A DNA stretch of 64,000 nucleotides from Bacteroidota bacterium (GCA_018268195.1 JAFDWZ010000020.1:33594-97593), one strand, 5' to 3'; shown: positions 17,265-26,805, counted from the stretch's first letter. Notes: a model not told the origin generated them from the letters alone. Numbers and translations are program-made.

Positions 17265-18680
17265 ATGAATAAAAAACTGCAAGTCGTAAAATATTTAATT
17301 GCTGATTTACTTTCAGCAATAATTGCTTGGACTTTGTTTTTTATGTATCGCAAAATCTGGATTGAACCCGGTAGTGGCCCTTTTAACTTTGAGTTTCTGC
17401 ACGACAAAAAATATTTACTCGGAGTAAGCATACTTCCATTTTGCTGGATAATTTTCTACACCTTCCTTGGAACGTACAACAACATTTACAGGAAATCGCG
17501 TTTGCGCGATCTGGCACAAACAGCGATAGCCACAATCATAGGAGTGACTATCATCTTCTTTGCATTACTGCTTGACGATGTTATCATTTCCTATAAAAGC
17601 TATTACCAAACTTACTTGACATTACTTGGTTTGCATTATGTTATCACTGTATTTTTCAGACTAATCATCACCTCGGTAACCGGTAATAAAATTAAAAAAC
17701 GAGTAATAGGTTTCAACACTTTACTTGTAGGCAGCAGCAGCAATGCATTAAAAATATTTACAGAGTTGGAATCCCAAAAAATCAGTCAGGGGAATAAATT
17801 TATCGGCTATGTGCATGTGGACGACACCAACGGTAAATACCTGAATGGAAAACTATCTCATTTGGGAGGTGTGGATGACATCAGTGCTGTTATTTCCAGG
17901 TATGGTGTTGAAGAAGTTATCATAGCTATTGAATCATCGGAGCATGAAAATATAGGTCATATTATAAACGGACTGGAAAGCACCAATGCCATTGTAAAAA
18001 TAATTCCTGATATGTACGACATCCTTTCCGGTTCGGTAAAAATGAATTCAATCTTTGGTGCAGCACTCATTGAAATATATCCTCAATTGATGCCGGTGTG
18101 GCAGCAATATGCCAAACGAATTATAGATGTGCTTGCATCACTGGTTGCTATCATCTTGCTATCGCCTATTTATTTGCTCACGGCCATCATGGTAAAACTT
18201 ACCAGTAAAGGGCCAGTGATATTTAAACAGGAGCGCATCGGCTTGCATGGTCATCCGTTTTACATTTTTAAATTCCGAAGCATGTATGTAGGTGCGGAGA
18301 AAGGCGTTCCTCAATTATCCTCTAAAGATGACAGCAGAATAACTCCATTGGGGAAATTTATGCGTAAGGTACGATTGGACGAAACGCCACAGTTTGTTAA
18401 CGTATTAATTGGCGACATGTCTTTAGTAGGTCCACGCCCTGAAAGACAATTTTTCATTGATCAGATAATGCAGAAATCACCGCACTACAGGCATTTGCAT
18501 AAAGTAAGACCCGGAATTACATCATGGGGGCAGGTAAAATTTGGTTATGCCGAAAATGTAGATCAGATGGTTGAACGATTGAAATATGATATCATCTACA
18601 TTGAAAACATGTCGCTTGCACTCGATTTCAAAATAATGTTTTATACTTTAAAAATTATTGTAGAAGGTCGCGGAAAATAA
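17265..18680 (+). CDS. Polyprenyl-phosphate sugar-1-phosphate transferase (WbaP/WcaJ type)
   Basis: Initiating glycosyltransferase of exopolysaccharide or O-antigen synthesis, moving a sugar-1-phosphate onto undecaprenyl phosphate. Four N-terminal membrane helices (about 5-140) are followed by a CoA-binding-like Rossmann domain (about 150-260) and the bacterial sugar transferase domain (about 285-471), with KRIIDVLASLVAII, QERIGLHGHPFYIFKFRSM, LDETPQFVNVLIGDMSLVG and PRPERQF. ATG 17265 is chosen; the TTG at 17247 overlaps nothing useful. It closes the oxidoreductase-lipoprotein run. Confidence 0.92.
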   Translation: MNKKLQVVKYLIADLLSAIIAWTLFFMYRKIWIEPGSGPFNFEFLHDKKYLLGVSILPFCWIIFYTFLGTYNNIYRKSRLRDLAQTAIATIIGVTIIFFALLLDDVIISYKSYYQTYLTLLGLHYVITVFFRLIITSVTGNKIKKRVIGFNTLLVGSSSNALKIFTELESQKISQGNKFIGYVHVDDTNGKYLNGKLSHLGGVDDISAVISRYGVEEVIIAIESSEHENIGHIINGLESTNAIVKIIPDMYDILSGSVKMNSIFGAALIEIYPQLMPVWQQYAKRIIDVLASLVAIILLSPIYLLTAIMVKLTSKGPVIFKQERIGLHGHPFYIFKFRSMYVGAEKGVPQLSSKDDSRITPLGKFMRKVRLDETPQFVNVLIGDMSLVGPRPERQFFIDQIMQKSPHYRHLHKVRPGITSWGQVKFGYAENVDQMVERLKYDIIYIENMSLALDFKIMFYTLKIIVEGRGK

Positions 18681-18717
18681 AATCAGTTAAACATTTTAAT
18701 TTAATAATAAATACATT

Positions 18718-19611
18718 ATGAAAAACATAGCAGTTATAGGATCAGGTACAATGGGAAATGGCATTGCACACGTTTGTGCACAGTCAGGCTACTCGGTATC
18801 GTTAATTGATATTTCTGAAAAAGCTTTAGAAAAAGCTATAGCAACCATCACCGCCAACCTCGATAGAATGATAGCCAAAGGCACTATCAACGCTGAAGTA
18901 AAAACAGCAACTCTTTCAAATATCAAAACCAACACACAACTGAAAGAGGGTGTAAAAGAGGCTGACTTGGTAATTGAAGCTGCTTCAGAAAATGAACAGA
19001 TAAAACTTTCAATCTTCAAAGAATTGGATGCTGCCTGCAAAGCTGAATGTATTCTCGCCACCAACACTTCATCCATTTCAATTACCAAAATTGCAGCAGC
19101 CACTAAAAGACCTGAGAAAGTTATAGGAATGCATTTTATGAATCCGGTGCCGGTGATGAAATTGATTGAAGTTATTCGTGGTTATAAAACCAGTGATGAA
19201 GTTAACAACATCATTTTTGATTTATCTAAAAAACTTAACAAAATACCTGTTGAAGTAAATGATTATCCCGGTTTCATTGCCAACCGCATTTTGATGCCTA
19301 TGATTAACGAAGCTATTTATTCTCTTTACGAAGGGGTTGCCGGTGTTAATGAAATAGACACTGTAATGAAACTGGGTATGGCACATCCGATGGGGCCTTT
19401 GCAACTGGCAGATTTTATCGGGCTTGATGTTTGTCTTGCAATACTCCATGTAATGCATGATGGCTTTGGAAATCCAAAGTATGCACCTTGCCCGTTATTG
19501 GTAAATATGGTAACAGCAGGTAATCTTGGAAGAAAATCAGGAGTAGGATTTTATGACTACTCCATAACAGGCAGCAAGGAACTTGTTGTTGCAGCATCGT
19601 TCAGGAAATGA
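18718..19611 (+). CDS. 3-hydroxybutyryl-CoA dehydrogenase
   Basis: NAD-dependent 3-hydroxyacyl-CoA dehydrogenase of the short, monofunctional type (297 residues). The N-terminal Rossmann motif is IAVIGSGTMGNGIAHVCA. The catalytic region MHFMNPVPVMKLIEVIRG contains the conserved His (about 141); the C-terminal domain shows PGFIANRILMPMINEAI and the closing GRKSGVGFYDY. It acts in fatty-acid oxidation or butyrate-type metabolism. Its stop overlaps the following methyltransferase start as ATGA. Confidence 0.95.
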   Translation: MKNIAVIGSGTMGNGIAHVCAQSGYSVSLIDISEKALEKAIATITANLDRMIAKGTINAEVKTATLSNIKTNTQLKEGVKEADLVIEAASENEQIKLSIFKELDAACKAECILATNTSSISITKIAAATKRPEKVIGMHFMNPVPVMKLIEVIRGYKTSDEVNNIIFDLSKKLNKIPVEVNDYPGFIANRILMPMINEAIYSLYEGVAGVNEIDTVMKLGMAHPMGPLQLADFIGLDVCLAILHVMHDGFGNPKYAPCPLLVNMVTAGNLGRKSGVGFYDYSITGSKELVVAASFRK

Positions 19612-20774
19612 CACAAACCTATGCATCGGTAATTCTTAAGAAAGGAAAAGAAAAAAGTCTTGAGAATTTTCATCCTTGGATTTTTTCCGGTGCAATAGCT
19701 CAGAAACCGGAAAATCTTCAAGATGGCGATCCGGTATATGTTTTATCCTCAACCAAAGAAATTTTAGCAACAGGCATATTTCATTACTCAAGCATTGCAA
19801 TAAGAGTTCTTGCTTTTAAGAAGGTGTGCTTTGATGCCGACTTCTGGAAATTAAAAATTGAAGAAGCTTTACAGCTAAGACGGGACTTAAACTTAGTCAA
19901 CAGCACACATACCAACGCTTATCGTCTGATTCATGGAGAAGGTGACGGACTTTCAGGATTAATTATTGATGTTTATGATAAGCACATCGTGATGCAGGCA
20001 CATGTGCAGGGAATGTTCAATTTCAGAAATAAAATTGCTAAGGCGTTGCATTCAGTTCTTCAACCTGAAGTAATTTACGATAAAAGCGAAGAAACATTTT
20101 TTAAAAATAATGAAAGTCGTCTGTTGCATGGTAATGCTCTTGATGGTGTGGTAAAGGAAAACGACCTACAGTTTTATGTCAACTGGGGTGAAGGCCAAAA
20201 GACAGGATTTTTTAATGACCAGCGTGACAATAGGAAGTTGTTGCAGTCATACTGTCAAGGAAAATCTGTTGTAAATCTGTTTGCCTATTCGGGGGGATTT
20301 TCTGTTTATGCTCTTGCTGCAGGAGCTGCAAAAGTTGATTCTGTTGACAGTTCGTCAAAAGCAAAACTGTGGGCTGAAAAAAATGTGGAGCTCAACAACC
20401 TGAAAAATCATCGGTTTTTTTGCGAAGATGTTTTTCAATTTATTAAAAACTTCGAAGCCGAATATGACGTATGGATTGTTGACCCGCCTGCATTTGCCAA
20501 AAGAATTGACACGATAAAAAATGCCATGATAGGCTACCGTAACCTGAACACTTCCGTGCTGAAAAAAGCTAAACGTGGAAGTATTATTTTCACTTTTTCA
20601 TGTTCTCAGGCAATTGATAAGGAGTTGTTCAGGAAATTGATTTTTCAGAGTGCAAAACAAGCAATGAGACAAGTTAAAATATTGCATCAACTTTCTCAAC
20701 CTGCCGACCATCCTGTTTCTGTATATCACCCCGAAGGCGAATATTTAAAAGGATTAGTTTTGTATGTTTCATGA
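19608..20774 (+). CDS. Class I SAM-dependent rRNA cytosine methyltransferase (RlmI-like)
   Basis: Protein of 388 residues with an N-terminal PUA-like domain (about 5-80, including HPWIFSGAI), an insertion domain, and a Rossmann methyltransferase domain with NLFAYSGGFSVYALAAGA as motif I and WIVDPPAFAKR plus FTFSCSQ as catalytic loops. This is the RlmI/YccW pattern of 23S rRNA m5C methylation. It is coupled to the dehydrogenase by an ATGA overlap. The exact target nucleotide is inferred from the family only. Confidence 0.88.
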   Translation: MTQTYASVILKKGKEKSLENFHPWIFSGAIAQKPENLQDGDPVYVLSSTKEILATGIFHYSSIAIRVLAFKKVCFDADFWKLKIEEALQLRRDLNLVNSTHTNAYRLIHGEGDGLSGLIIDVYDKHIVMQAHVQGMFNFRNKIAKALHSVLQPEVIYDKSEETFFKNNESRLLHGNALDGVVKENDLQFYVNWGEGQKTGFFNDQRDNRKLLQSYCQGKSVVNLFAYSGGFSVYALAAGAAKVDSVDSSSKAKLWAEKNVELNNLKNHRFFCEDVFQFIKNFEAEYDVWIVDPPAFAKRIDTIKNAMIGYRNLNTSVLKKAKRGSIIFTFSCSQAIDKELFRKLIFQSAKQAMRQVKILHQLSQPADHPVSVYHPEGEYLKGLVLYVS

Positions 20775-20801
20775 AAAGAAATAATTTAATTTAACAATAA
20801 A

Positions 20802-21620
20802 ATGAATGTACTAAGTAAAATACCAGACATCCGACATCTTTCATCCGGAAATTTTTTCCTCATGGCAGGACCCTGTGTTGTTGAATCAGAAGAATTATGT
20901 ATGTCTGTAGCTGAAAAAATTATCTCCATAACAGATAAATTACAGATACCTTATATTTTTAAAGCAAGTTTTAAAAAAGCTAATCGTTCAAGGTTAGATT
21001 CATTTACCGGTATTGGTGATGAAGCCTCATTAGAGATACTAAAAAAAGTACGTGACAGATTTCGCATTCCGGTGGTTACTGACATTCACGAAAGTCATGA
21101 TGCTGCATTGGCAGCTGCTTATGTAGATGTTTTACAGATTCCCGCATTTCTTTGCAGACAAACAGATTTATTAGTAGCCGCAGCCAAAACAGGGAAAGTG
21201 GTGAATGTAAAAAAAGGTCAGTTTCTCTCTCCTGAATCTATGAAATTTGCTGTAGATAAAATCAAGCAAAGTGGTAATGACCTTGTAATACTTACCGAGC
21301 GAGGAACTATGTTAGGCTATACAGATTTGGTGGTGGATATGCGCGGCATTCCGGAGATGAAAAAAAATAATGTACCTGTAGTAATGGACGTAACTCATTC
21401 ACTGCAGCAGCCTAATCAATCATCAGGAGTTACCGGTGGTAAACCTGAATTAATTACAACTATTGCACGAGCAGCCATTGCTTCAGGGGCCGATGGTATA
21501 TTTATTGAAACCCATCCCGAGCCTGCGAAGGCTCTGAGTGATGGGGCCAATATGCTTAGATTGGATTTGTTGGAAGAACTACTTCACTCATTGCTCAAAG
21601 TTTATAAAGCAGTTCACTAA
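20802..21620 (+). CDS. kdsA: 3-deoxy-8-phosphooctulonate synthase (KDO-8-P synthase)
   Basis: Condenses arabinose-5-phosphate with phosphoenolpyruvate to give KDO-8-phosphate for lipopolysaccharide. Family marks are MAGPCVVESEE, FKASFKKANRSR, VVTDIHE, QIPAFLCRQTDLL, KKGQFLSPE and IETHPEP. Length 272 is normal. It indicates an LPS-containing outer membrane. Confidence 0.96.
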   Translation: MNVLSKIPDIRHLSSGNFFLMAGPCVVESEELCMSVAEKIISITDKLQIPYIFKASFKKANRSRLDSFTGIGDEASLEILKKVRDRFRIPVVTDIHESHDAALAAAYVDVLQIPAFLCRQTDLLVAAAKTGKVVNVKKGQFLSPESMKFAVDKIKQSGNDLVILTERGTMLGYTDLVVDMRGIPEMKKNNVPVVMDVTHSLQQPNQSSGVTGGKPELITTIARAAIASGADGIFIETHPEPAKALSDGANMLRLDLLEELLHSLLKVYKAVH

Positions 21621-21635
21621 TTAGATGAAATATTA

Positions 21636-21643
21636 TACCTTTG
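21636..21643 (+). promoter_or_regulatory. -7 promoter box of the YhhN gene
   Basis: TACCTTTG matches TAnnTTTG, 43 bases before ATG 21687 and after the kdsA stop. Confidence 0.5.
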
Positions 21644-21686
21644 AACTAATAAATAAACTGCAACCGCTAAAGCTCCACCCCTAGTC

Positions 21687-22361
21687 ATGAAGCAAAAACC
21701 CCTGTTGTTTGTTGTTATCTCCATAATCCATCTGATTGGGCAACTGGTGGCTAATGATTGGATAGTCTGGTTCACTCGTCCATTGTTAATGCCGGCACTG
21801 TTGTGGTGGTTTATTTCGCAGATAAACAAACCCTATACCTTTGTTCAGAAACGCATAATATCGGCACTGGTACTTGCAACAGCAGGAGATACCACTGCCA
21901 TGCTGGCATCATTCAGCGAATGGTTTTTTTTGGCTGACCTGATTTTTTACTTCTTCATGAATGCGATGTATGTTATGATATTTCTTTCCATCATCAATTT
22001 CCAAAAAGTTTCGAGGTATTATTTGATTTCAGCAATAATATTTTTTATCCTTTATGGAATTATTCTCCTGAATTATCTGGGACCTCATTTAGGGTGGTTA
22101 ACAATTCCTGTTCTCTTATATGCTTCTATAGTCACACTATCCATTATTACCAGTGCGCTTACTATGTCGAAGTTGGCCATACCGGCATTTCTTACATTAA
22201 TCACCGGCACCCTATTATATTTGACCTCTGACACCCTCATTGCAACAAATAAATTTGTTTCACCAATTCCATTTTCAGGATTCTGGGGGTTACTGACCTA
22301 TATCCTTGCACAATATTTAATTGTAAAAGTTATGAGCGAATATAGAGAGGAAGCTGAGTAA
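21687..22361 (+). CDS. YhhN / TMEM86 family membrane protein (lysoplasmalogenase-like)
   Basis: Polytopic membrane protein of 224 residues with about seven or eight hydrophobic helices. The YhhN/TMEM86 pattern is seen in TRPLLMPALLWWF, ATAGDTTAML and the C-terminal TLLYLTSDTLIATNKF, carrying the conserved Asp residues. Mammalian TMEM86B hydrolyses lysoplasmalogens; bacterial members are annotated by homology and the substrate here is unproven. It has its own -7 box and converges on the PagL-like gene. Confidence 0.85.
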   Translation: MKQKPLLFVVISIIHLIGQLVANDWIVWFTRPLLMPALLWWFISQINKPYTFVQKRIISALVLATAGDTTAMLASFSEWFFLADLIFYFFMNAMYVMIFLSIINFQKVSRYYLISAIIFFILYGIILLNYLGPHLGWLTIPVLLYASIVTLSIITSALTMSKLAIPAFLTLITGTLLYLTSDTLIATNKFVSPIPFSGFWGLLTYILAQYLIVKVMSEYREEAE

Positions 22362-22371
22362 ACTTTAGTTC

Positions 22372-23538
22372 TCAGAAACAATATCCCAATCCTGTTTCAA
22401 GGAAATCAGCCTGACCTAAATTAGTTTTAATATAAACACCGGCATAAAAATTTGACCCGGTATGAATCACAGCATCTTTGAGATAATACTGAAATCCCAG
22501 TCGTGCCGTTATCCAGCCTTTAAGCTCCGTTTTAAAGCCTTCGTTCTTCTCAACTTTTATTCTTTTGTGATAAGTCGGATTGTAAACATACACTCCACCA
22601 TTTACAAGCATACTGAAATGACCAAACAAAAACTCATTGCCAATAACCGTTTGAATGGCAACAGAGCGCCAATGCTCACTTTTATCATATAATTTCTGAC
22701 TGGTGATATAATCATAAACTCCTGCATTATACCAGCCTTCAATGCCTGCATGAAACTTATTTACTGGAGACCAATAATGTGTGGCATACATTGCTGCCAG
22801 ATAAATCGGATACCGTGGCCCGTTTACAGGAAAGGTGCTTGCGCCCTGCTCATTTTGTCCTATTGCTAATCGCAGCTGATAGTGAATGCGCCTATCGCGT
22901 TCGAGATTTTTTCCTCCTAACAGAAATGATGCAGGTTGAATATGATATCTTACACCTGCTGAAATAACAGGCAAATTAATTCCGAGGTTGGGAAGCTGAT
23001 AATGCGAATTGGAGCAATGATATACTCCTCCATTCAACTGAACAGACCAAAATGGAGAAATATAATATCGGAGAAGAATTCTTGCAGAAGCATTAAATGT
23101 AAAAGTTGACCCTATGAGAGTGTTTTCTGGATTATCATTTAAGTCATAGTGTTTGGTAAATCCGGCTACTCCAAACCCTGCTACTGTTTCGGCATACCAT
23201 TTATCATTCAACCTGAATGGAAATTCAAGGCGATAAAGCCCTCCTATCATATTTCCTAAGACAGATGTGTTACCTAATCTGCCGTAGTTCAACTCAAAAG
23301 ATGCCACCGGAAAACGGTAATAAGGATGCCATGCTTTGGTGCCATTCAATCTGCTTCCAATAATCAGGCTTTGTACTATTGCCGCATTACGTTCAGGAAA
23401 TACAGGGTAATTTTTTACAATCTTTCCGATACTGAGGTTATACTCCACAAATGCAGGACTACGCAAAGACTGCGAAAATGCCTTAGCCGCTATCAGAATA
23501 AAAATCAAAGACCAAATGTATCTCAACTGCAAAGTCAA
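22372..23538 (-). CDS. PagL-like acyloxyacyl hydrolase, outer-membrane beta-barrel
   Basis: Signal peptide (to about KAFSQ, residue 23) and a beta-barrel of 388 residues ending in GLGYCF. Residues in YHCSNSHYQLPNLGI match the PagL / acyloxyacyl hydrolase motif HxSNxxxxxPNxG, which holds the catalytic His and Ser, so lipid A 3-O-deacylation is a possible activity. It is longer than classical PagL because of C-terminal barrel strands, as in other Bacteroidota members. There is no ATG in the first 90 codons; TTG 23538 overlaps the tpiA stop (TTGA) and gives a good signal peptide, so translation is probably coupled. Function by homology only. Confidence 0.8.
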   Translation of the reverse strand: MTLQLRYIWSLIFILIAAKAFSQSLRSPAFVEYNLSIGKIVKNYPVFPERNAAIVQSLIIGSRLNGTKAWHPYYRFPVASFELNYGRLGNTSVLGNMIGGLYRLEFPFRLNDKWYAETVAGFGVAGFTKHYDLNDNPENTLIGSTFTFNASARILLRYYISPFWSVQLNGGVYHCSNSHYQLPNLGINLPVISAGVRYHIQPASFLLGGKNLERDRRIHYQLRLAIGQNEQGASTFPVNGPRYPIYLAAMYATHYWSPVNKFHAGIEGWYNAGVYDYITSQKLYDKSEHWRSVAIQTVIGNEFLFGHFSMLVNGGVYVYNPTYHKRIKVEKNEGFKTELKGWITARLGFQYYLKDAVIHTGSNFYAGVYIKTNLGQADFLETGLGYCF

Positions 23539-24302
23539 TCTTTCATTGATTTAATAATATTCACAAAGCTTCTCGATTTAAGCGAAGCTCCTCCTATGAG
23601 TCCGCCATCAATATCTTCCAGTGCAAAGAGTTCGGCAGCATTACTTTCATTACAACTTCCTCCGTATAATAGGCTGCATTGCTCAGCCACCTGAGGGGTG
23701 AATGATTTTGCAATACATCCTCGGATATAATGATGCATTTCCTGAGCCTGAGCAGGTGTGGCTGTCAGCCCTGTACCAATGGCCCAAACGGGTTCATAGG
23801 CAATAATACATTTAGAAAATTCATCGGCTGAAAGTTTAAAAATACTGTTGTTTAATTGTTCTTCTGCCACTTTGAAATGTATTGCCTGCTCTCTTTGTTC
23901 CTTTGTTTCGCCAATGCAAAAAATAACAGAAAGATTATTGGCTAATGCCATTTGCACTTTTTTAAGTAACAAATCGTCCTGCTCTTTAAATATTGTTCTG
24001 CGCTCACTGTGACCAATGATTACATAAGCTGCACCGCATGAAGCAATCATTGCTGCTGAAACCTCCCCTGTAAACGCTCCTGAATTTTCTGAAGAACAAT
24101 TTTGTGCTGAAATTTTAATATTGGTTTGCTCAGTAAGTTTATTTACCGTAGGGATAAAAGGAAATGGCGGTGCGAGAATAACTACCGTATTGCCATTCAG
24201 CTCATCTTTTGCCATTGCCACAATTTCAGAGGTAAGCTTGCAGGCATCATCATAGGTTCCATTCATTTTCCAGTTGCCTGCTACAATTTTTTTTCGTTTC
24301 AT
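23535..24302 (-). CDS. tpiA: Triosephosphate isomerase
   Basis: Glycolytic TIM-barrel enzyme of 255 residues. It begins RKKIVAGNWKMNG, with catalytic His in VIIGHSERR (about 100) and catalytic Glu in IAYEPVWAIGTG (about 170), and the phosphate-binding LLYGGSC and GGLIGGASL. It is the middle gene of the PBP1A - tpiA - PagL-like run; its stop overlaps the next start. Confidence 0.97.
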   Translation of the reverse strand: MKRKKIVAGNWKMNGTYDDACKLTSEIVAMAKDELNGNTVVILAPPFPFIPTVNKLTEQTNIKISAQNCSSENSGAFTGEVSAAMIASCGAAYVIIGHSERRTIFKEQDDLLLKKVQMALANNLSVIFCIGETKEQREQAIHFKVAEEQLNNSIFKLSADEFSKCIIAYEPVWAIGTGLTATPAQAQEMHHYIRGCIAKSFTPQVAEQCSLLYGGSCNESNAAELFALEDIDGGLIGGASLKSRSFVNIIKSMKD

Positions 24303-24337
24303 ATCTGTATGTTTGTTTACTAAAATATTCAGTCATT

Positions 24338-26719
24338 TTAATCTCCTGAAACAGGAATTGTATCACGAAGAGAATCTGCTTCAAATAGATGATAGTTTCT
24401 AATTCGGAGTGAGTCTGCCACTAGTGAGTCCATAGCCAGTGAATCAGTCATTGACAAATCATAATCTTCCATATCGCAATAATATTCCTTCTTAATACGT
24501 GTGTTTGGCTTCACAAATTTGCCCGGTACTACTCCACTTTCCGAATCTTTGTATGCTTTCTCCATCATTTTTGCAAAAATAGGCAAAGCCAGTCTCGAAC
24601 CTTGTCCTGAAGCGCCTCTGAAATGCACACTTCGATAAGGAGCACCTACCCACACTCCAGTAACCAAATCATGGGTGATGCCCATATACCATGCATCGGA
24701 ATAGTTAGAAGTGGTTCCTGTTTTACCTGCTATTTCATTTCCTTTTGGAAATACATTGTAACCCCATAATGCTTGTGACGTTCCTCCCGGTTCCTGCAGT
24801 GTACCCTGAAGCATATACAACATCAACCATGCATTCTCTTCACTTATTACTTGAGTAAATGTTGGTTTAAATTCCTGAATAAGGCTTCCGTCATTGCTGT
24901 AAATGGATTTCACAAGTATGGGGTCCGTTTTTTTACCTCCATTGGCAAATGCAGCATAGGCACATACCATTTCATACACGTTCACATCGCTGGAGCCAAG
25001 GCAAATAGATGGCACCGTATCTAATGCACTTCGTATGCCCAAAAGATGCGCATATTCCACTACCGTTTCCCAACCAACATCTTCCGTAATTTGTGCCGTA
25101 ATGGAATTAACAGACTGTGCCAGTGCGCGCCTTAATGTTTTGCTGGTATAGGTAAAACCTCCGGTGCTGTTTTTAGGTTCCCATACCTGATTACCTTCAT
25201 ATATAATTCGCACAGGAACATCATTCATTCTGGTGCATGGCGAAAAAGTATCTTCAATGGCGGCAAGATATGCAAATGGTTTAAAGGTGGAACCAGCCTG
25301 ACGCTTAGATTGCCAAACATGATCGAACTTGAAATAATTATAATCTATTCCACCAACATAGGCTTTTATTTCACCGTTAACCGGATTTAGAGACATCATT
25401 CCTGTATTCAGAATTTTTGCATAATATTTTAGCGAATCCAGATATGAAAACATAGTGTCTTTACTTCCTGTATATGTAAAAACTTTCATCGGTCGCTTGA
25501 TATTCAGTGCAACAGTTATAGAATCTTTGTTACCATCATACAATTTAGACAGTCGTTCGTAAACCGGAGTATAAACAATGGCTGATTCTGCGAAATTTTT
25601 AATTTCATTACCCTTGTCATCACGCCAGGGTGATTGCTGCCGCCACTGTTCATCAAATTGTTTCTGATTTTTTTTCATTTGTTCTGCAACTGCTTGTTGT
25701 GCGTATAATTGCAGATGTGAGTTTATAGTTGTATAAATTTTCAGCCCGTCTTCAAAAATATTCAATCCTTTGGATTCGCACTCTGACTTGACTATGCGAT
25801 AAACTAATTGTTTCAGGTAAGAATCACTGGTTCCGGGATTATTTTTAGCTCTGTTTAATTTCAGTGGTAGCTGCATGACAGAATCAGCTACTTGCTGTGA
25901 AATAAATCCATACTTTTTCATCTGCGACAGCACCACATTTCTTCTGTCTCTGGAACGCTTTTTATTGGTAAGCGGATTATACGAACTCGTAGCCTTCAGC
26001 AATCCGATTAAAGTGGCACTTTCTTCAAGGTTCAATTGTGAAGGCTGCTTACTGAAATAATTCTGAGCAGCTACTTTTATCCCATACCAGTTATTCCCGA
26101 AATCTACAGTATTGAAATACATTTCGAGAATTTCATCCTTCGAATAAAAAACCTCGAGCTTCAATGATGTAATCCATTCTTTGGTTTTACTGATGATGGT
26201 ATTTAAGAAAGGCACATGCTGAAGTAGTCCCTGATTTTTACGCTTGCGGATATTATACATATTCTTGGCCAACTGCTGAGTAATGGTACTGGCACCACGT
26301 TCGTCACCACGAGTTGTAGAGTAAATGCCTCCGGCAAGTGCAAACAAATCCAAACCATGATGCTGATAAAATCTGACGTCTTCAGTTGCTACCAATGCAT
26401 CAACAGCATTCTTGGAAATTGCTGAAAACTGCACCGGTGTACGGTTTTCATTATAAAATTTACCTAAAAGAACACTGTCTTCCGTATAAATCTCTGTTGC
26501 AATAGCCACCTGTGGGTTTCTTACATCACTCAGTTTAGGCATGTATCCGAATAACCAAAGAAAATTGATATGAAGAGCAATTACATAATAAACAACAAGC
26601 ATCAGCAGCTTAGCAAGCCATCTTAAATATCTATTCTTTACAGAATTAAGATAAGAGAAGGTAAAAACGGATTTCAACAATAAAATCGTCTTATGCAAAA
26701 AATACCGGATGTTGTTCAT
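24338..26719 (-). CDS. Class A penicillin-binding protein (PBP1A type)
   Basis: Bifunctional peptidoglycan glycosyltransferase and transpeptidase, anchored in the inner membrane by one helix (about 35-58). The GT51 domain shows ATEDVRFYQHHGLD and GASTITQQLAKNMY; the transpeptidase domain shows AGSTFKPF (nucleophile Ser about 475), SVNSITAQ and KTGTTSNYSDAW (about 668). Length 793 is normal. The extreme C-terminus is a short acidic, Asp-rich tail. Its -7 box at 26738-26745 lies beside a palindrome shared with the divergent HerA-like gene. Confidence 0.95.
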   Translation of the reverse strand: MNNIRYFLHKTILLLKSVFTFSYLNSVKNRYLRWLAKLLMLVVYYVIALHINFLWLFGYMPKLSDVRNPQVAIATEIYTEDSVLLGKFYNENRTPVQFSAISKNAVDALVATEDVRFYQHHGLDLFALAGGIYSTTRGDERGASTITQQLAKNMYNIRKRKNQGLLQHVPFLNTIISKTKEWITSLKLEVFYSKDEILEMYFNTVDFGNNWYGIKVAAQNYFSKQPSQLNLEESATLIGLLKATSSYNPLTNKKRSRDRRNVVLSQMKKYGFISQQVADSVMQLPLKLNRAKNNPGTSDSYLKQLVYRIVKSECESKGLNIFEDGLKIYTTINSHLQLYAQQAVAEQMKKNQKQFDEQWRQQSPWRDDKGNEIKNFAESAIVYTPVYERLSKLYDGNKDSITVALNIKRPMKVFTYTGSKDTMFSYLDSLKYYAKILNTGMMSLNPVNGEIKAYVGGIDYNYFKFDHVWQSKRQAGSTFKPFAYLAAIEDTFSPCTRMNDVPVRIIYEGNQVWEPKNSTGGFTYTSKTLRRALAQSVNSITAQITEDVGWETVVEYAHLLGIRSALDTVPSICLGSSDVNVYEMVCAYAAFANGGKKTDPILVKSIYSNDGSLIQEFKPTFTQVISEENAWLMLYMLQGTLQEPGGTSQALWGYNVFPKGNEIAGKTGTTSNYSDAWYMGITHDLVTGVWVGAPYRSVHFRGASGQGSRLALPIFAKMMEKAYKDSESGVVPGKFVKPNTRIKKEYYCDMEDYDLSMTDSLAMDSLVADSLRIRNYHLFEADSLRDTIPVSGD

Positions 26720-26737
26720 TCAATAATATTCAGTTGC

Positions 26738-26745
26738 CAAAAATA
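26738..26745 (-). promoter_or_regulatory. -7 promoter box of the PBP1A operon
   Basis: On the minus strand TATTTTTG matches TAnnTTTG, 19 bases before ATG 26719. Confidence 0.5.
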
Positions 26746-26749
26746 AGAG

Positions 26750-26779
26750 TTCACACATTATTTACTTAGTAAATGTGAA
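26750..26779 (+). promoter_or_regulatory. Palindrome between divergent promoters, candidate operator
   Basis: Core TTTACTTAGTAAA (26761-26773) is a perfect inverted repeat around one T. Outer arms TTCACA (26750-26755) and TGTGAA (26774-26779) are also complementary, with five extra bases on one side. It covers the -33 regions of both flanking promoters. A regulator is not identifiable. Confidence 0.4.
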
Positions 26780-26797
26780 ATGCAAATAAATTCATTT

Positions 26798-26805
26798 TAT
26801 TTTTG
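26798..26805 (+). promoter_or_regulatory. -7 promoter box of the HerA-like gene
   Basis: TATTTTTG matches TAnnTTTG, 21 bases before ATG 26826. Confidence 0.55.
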
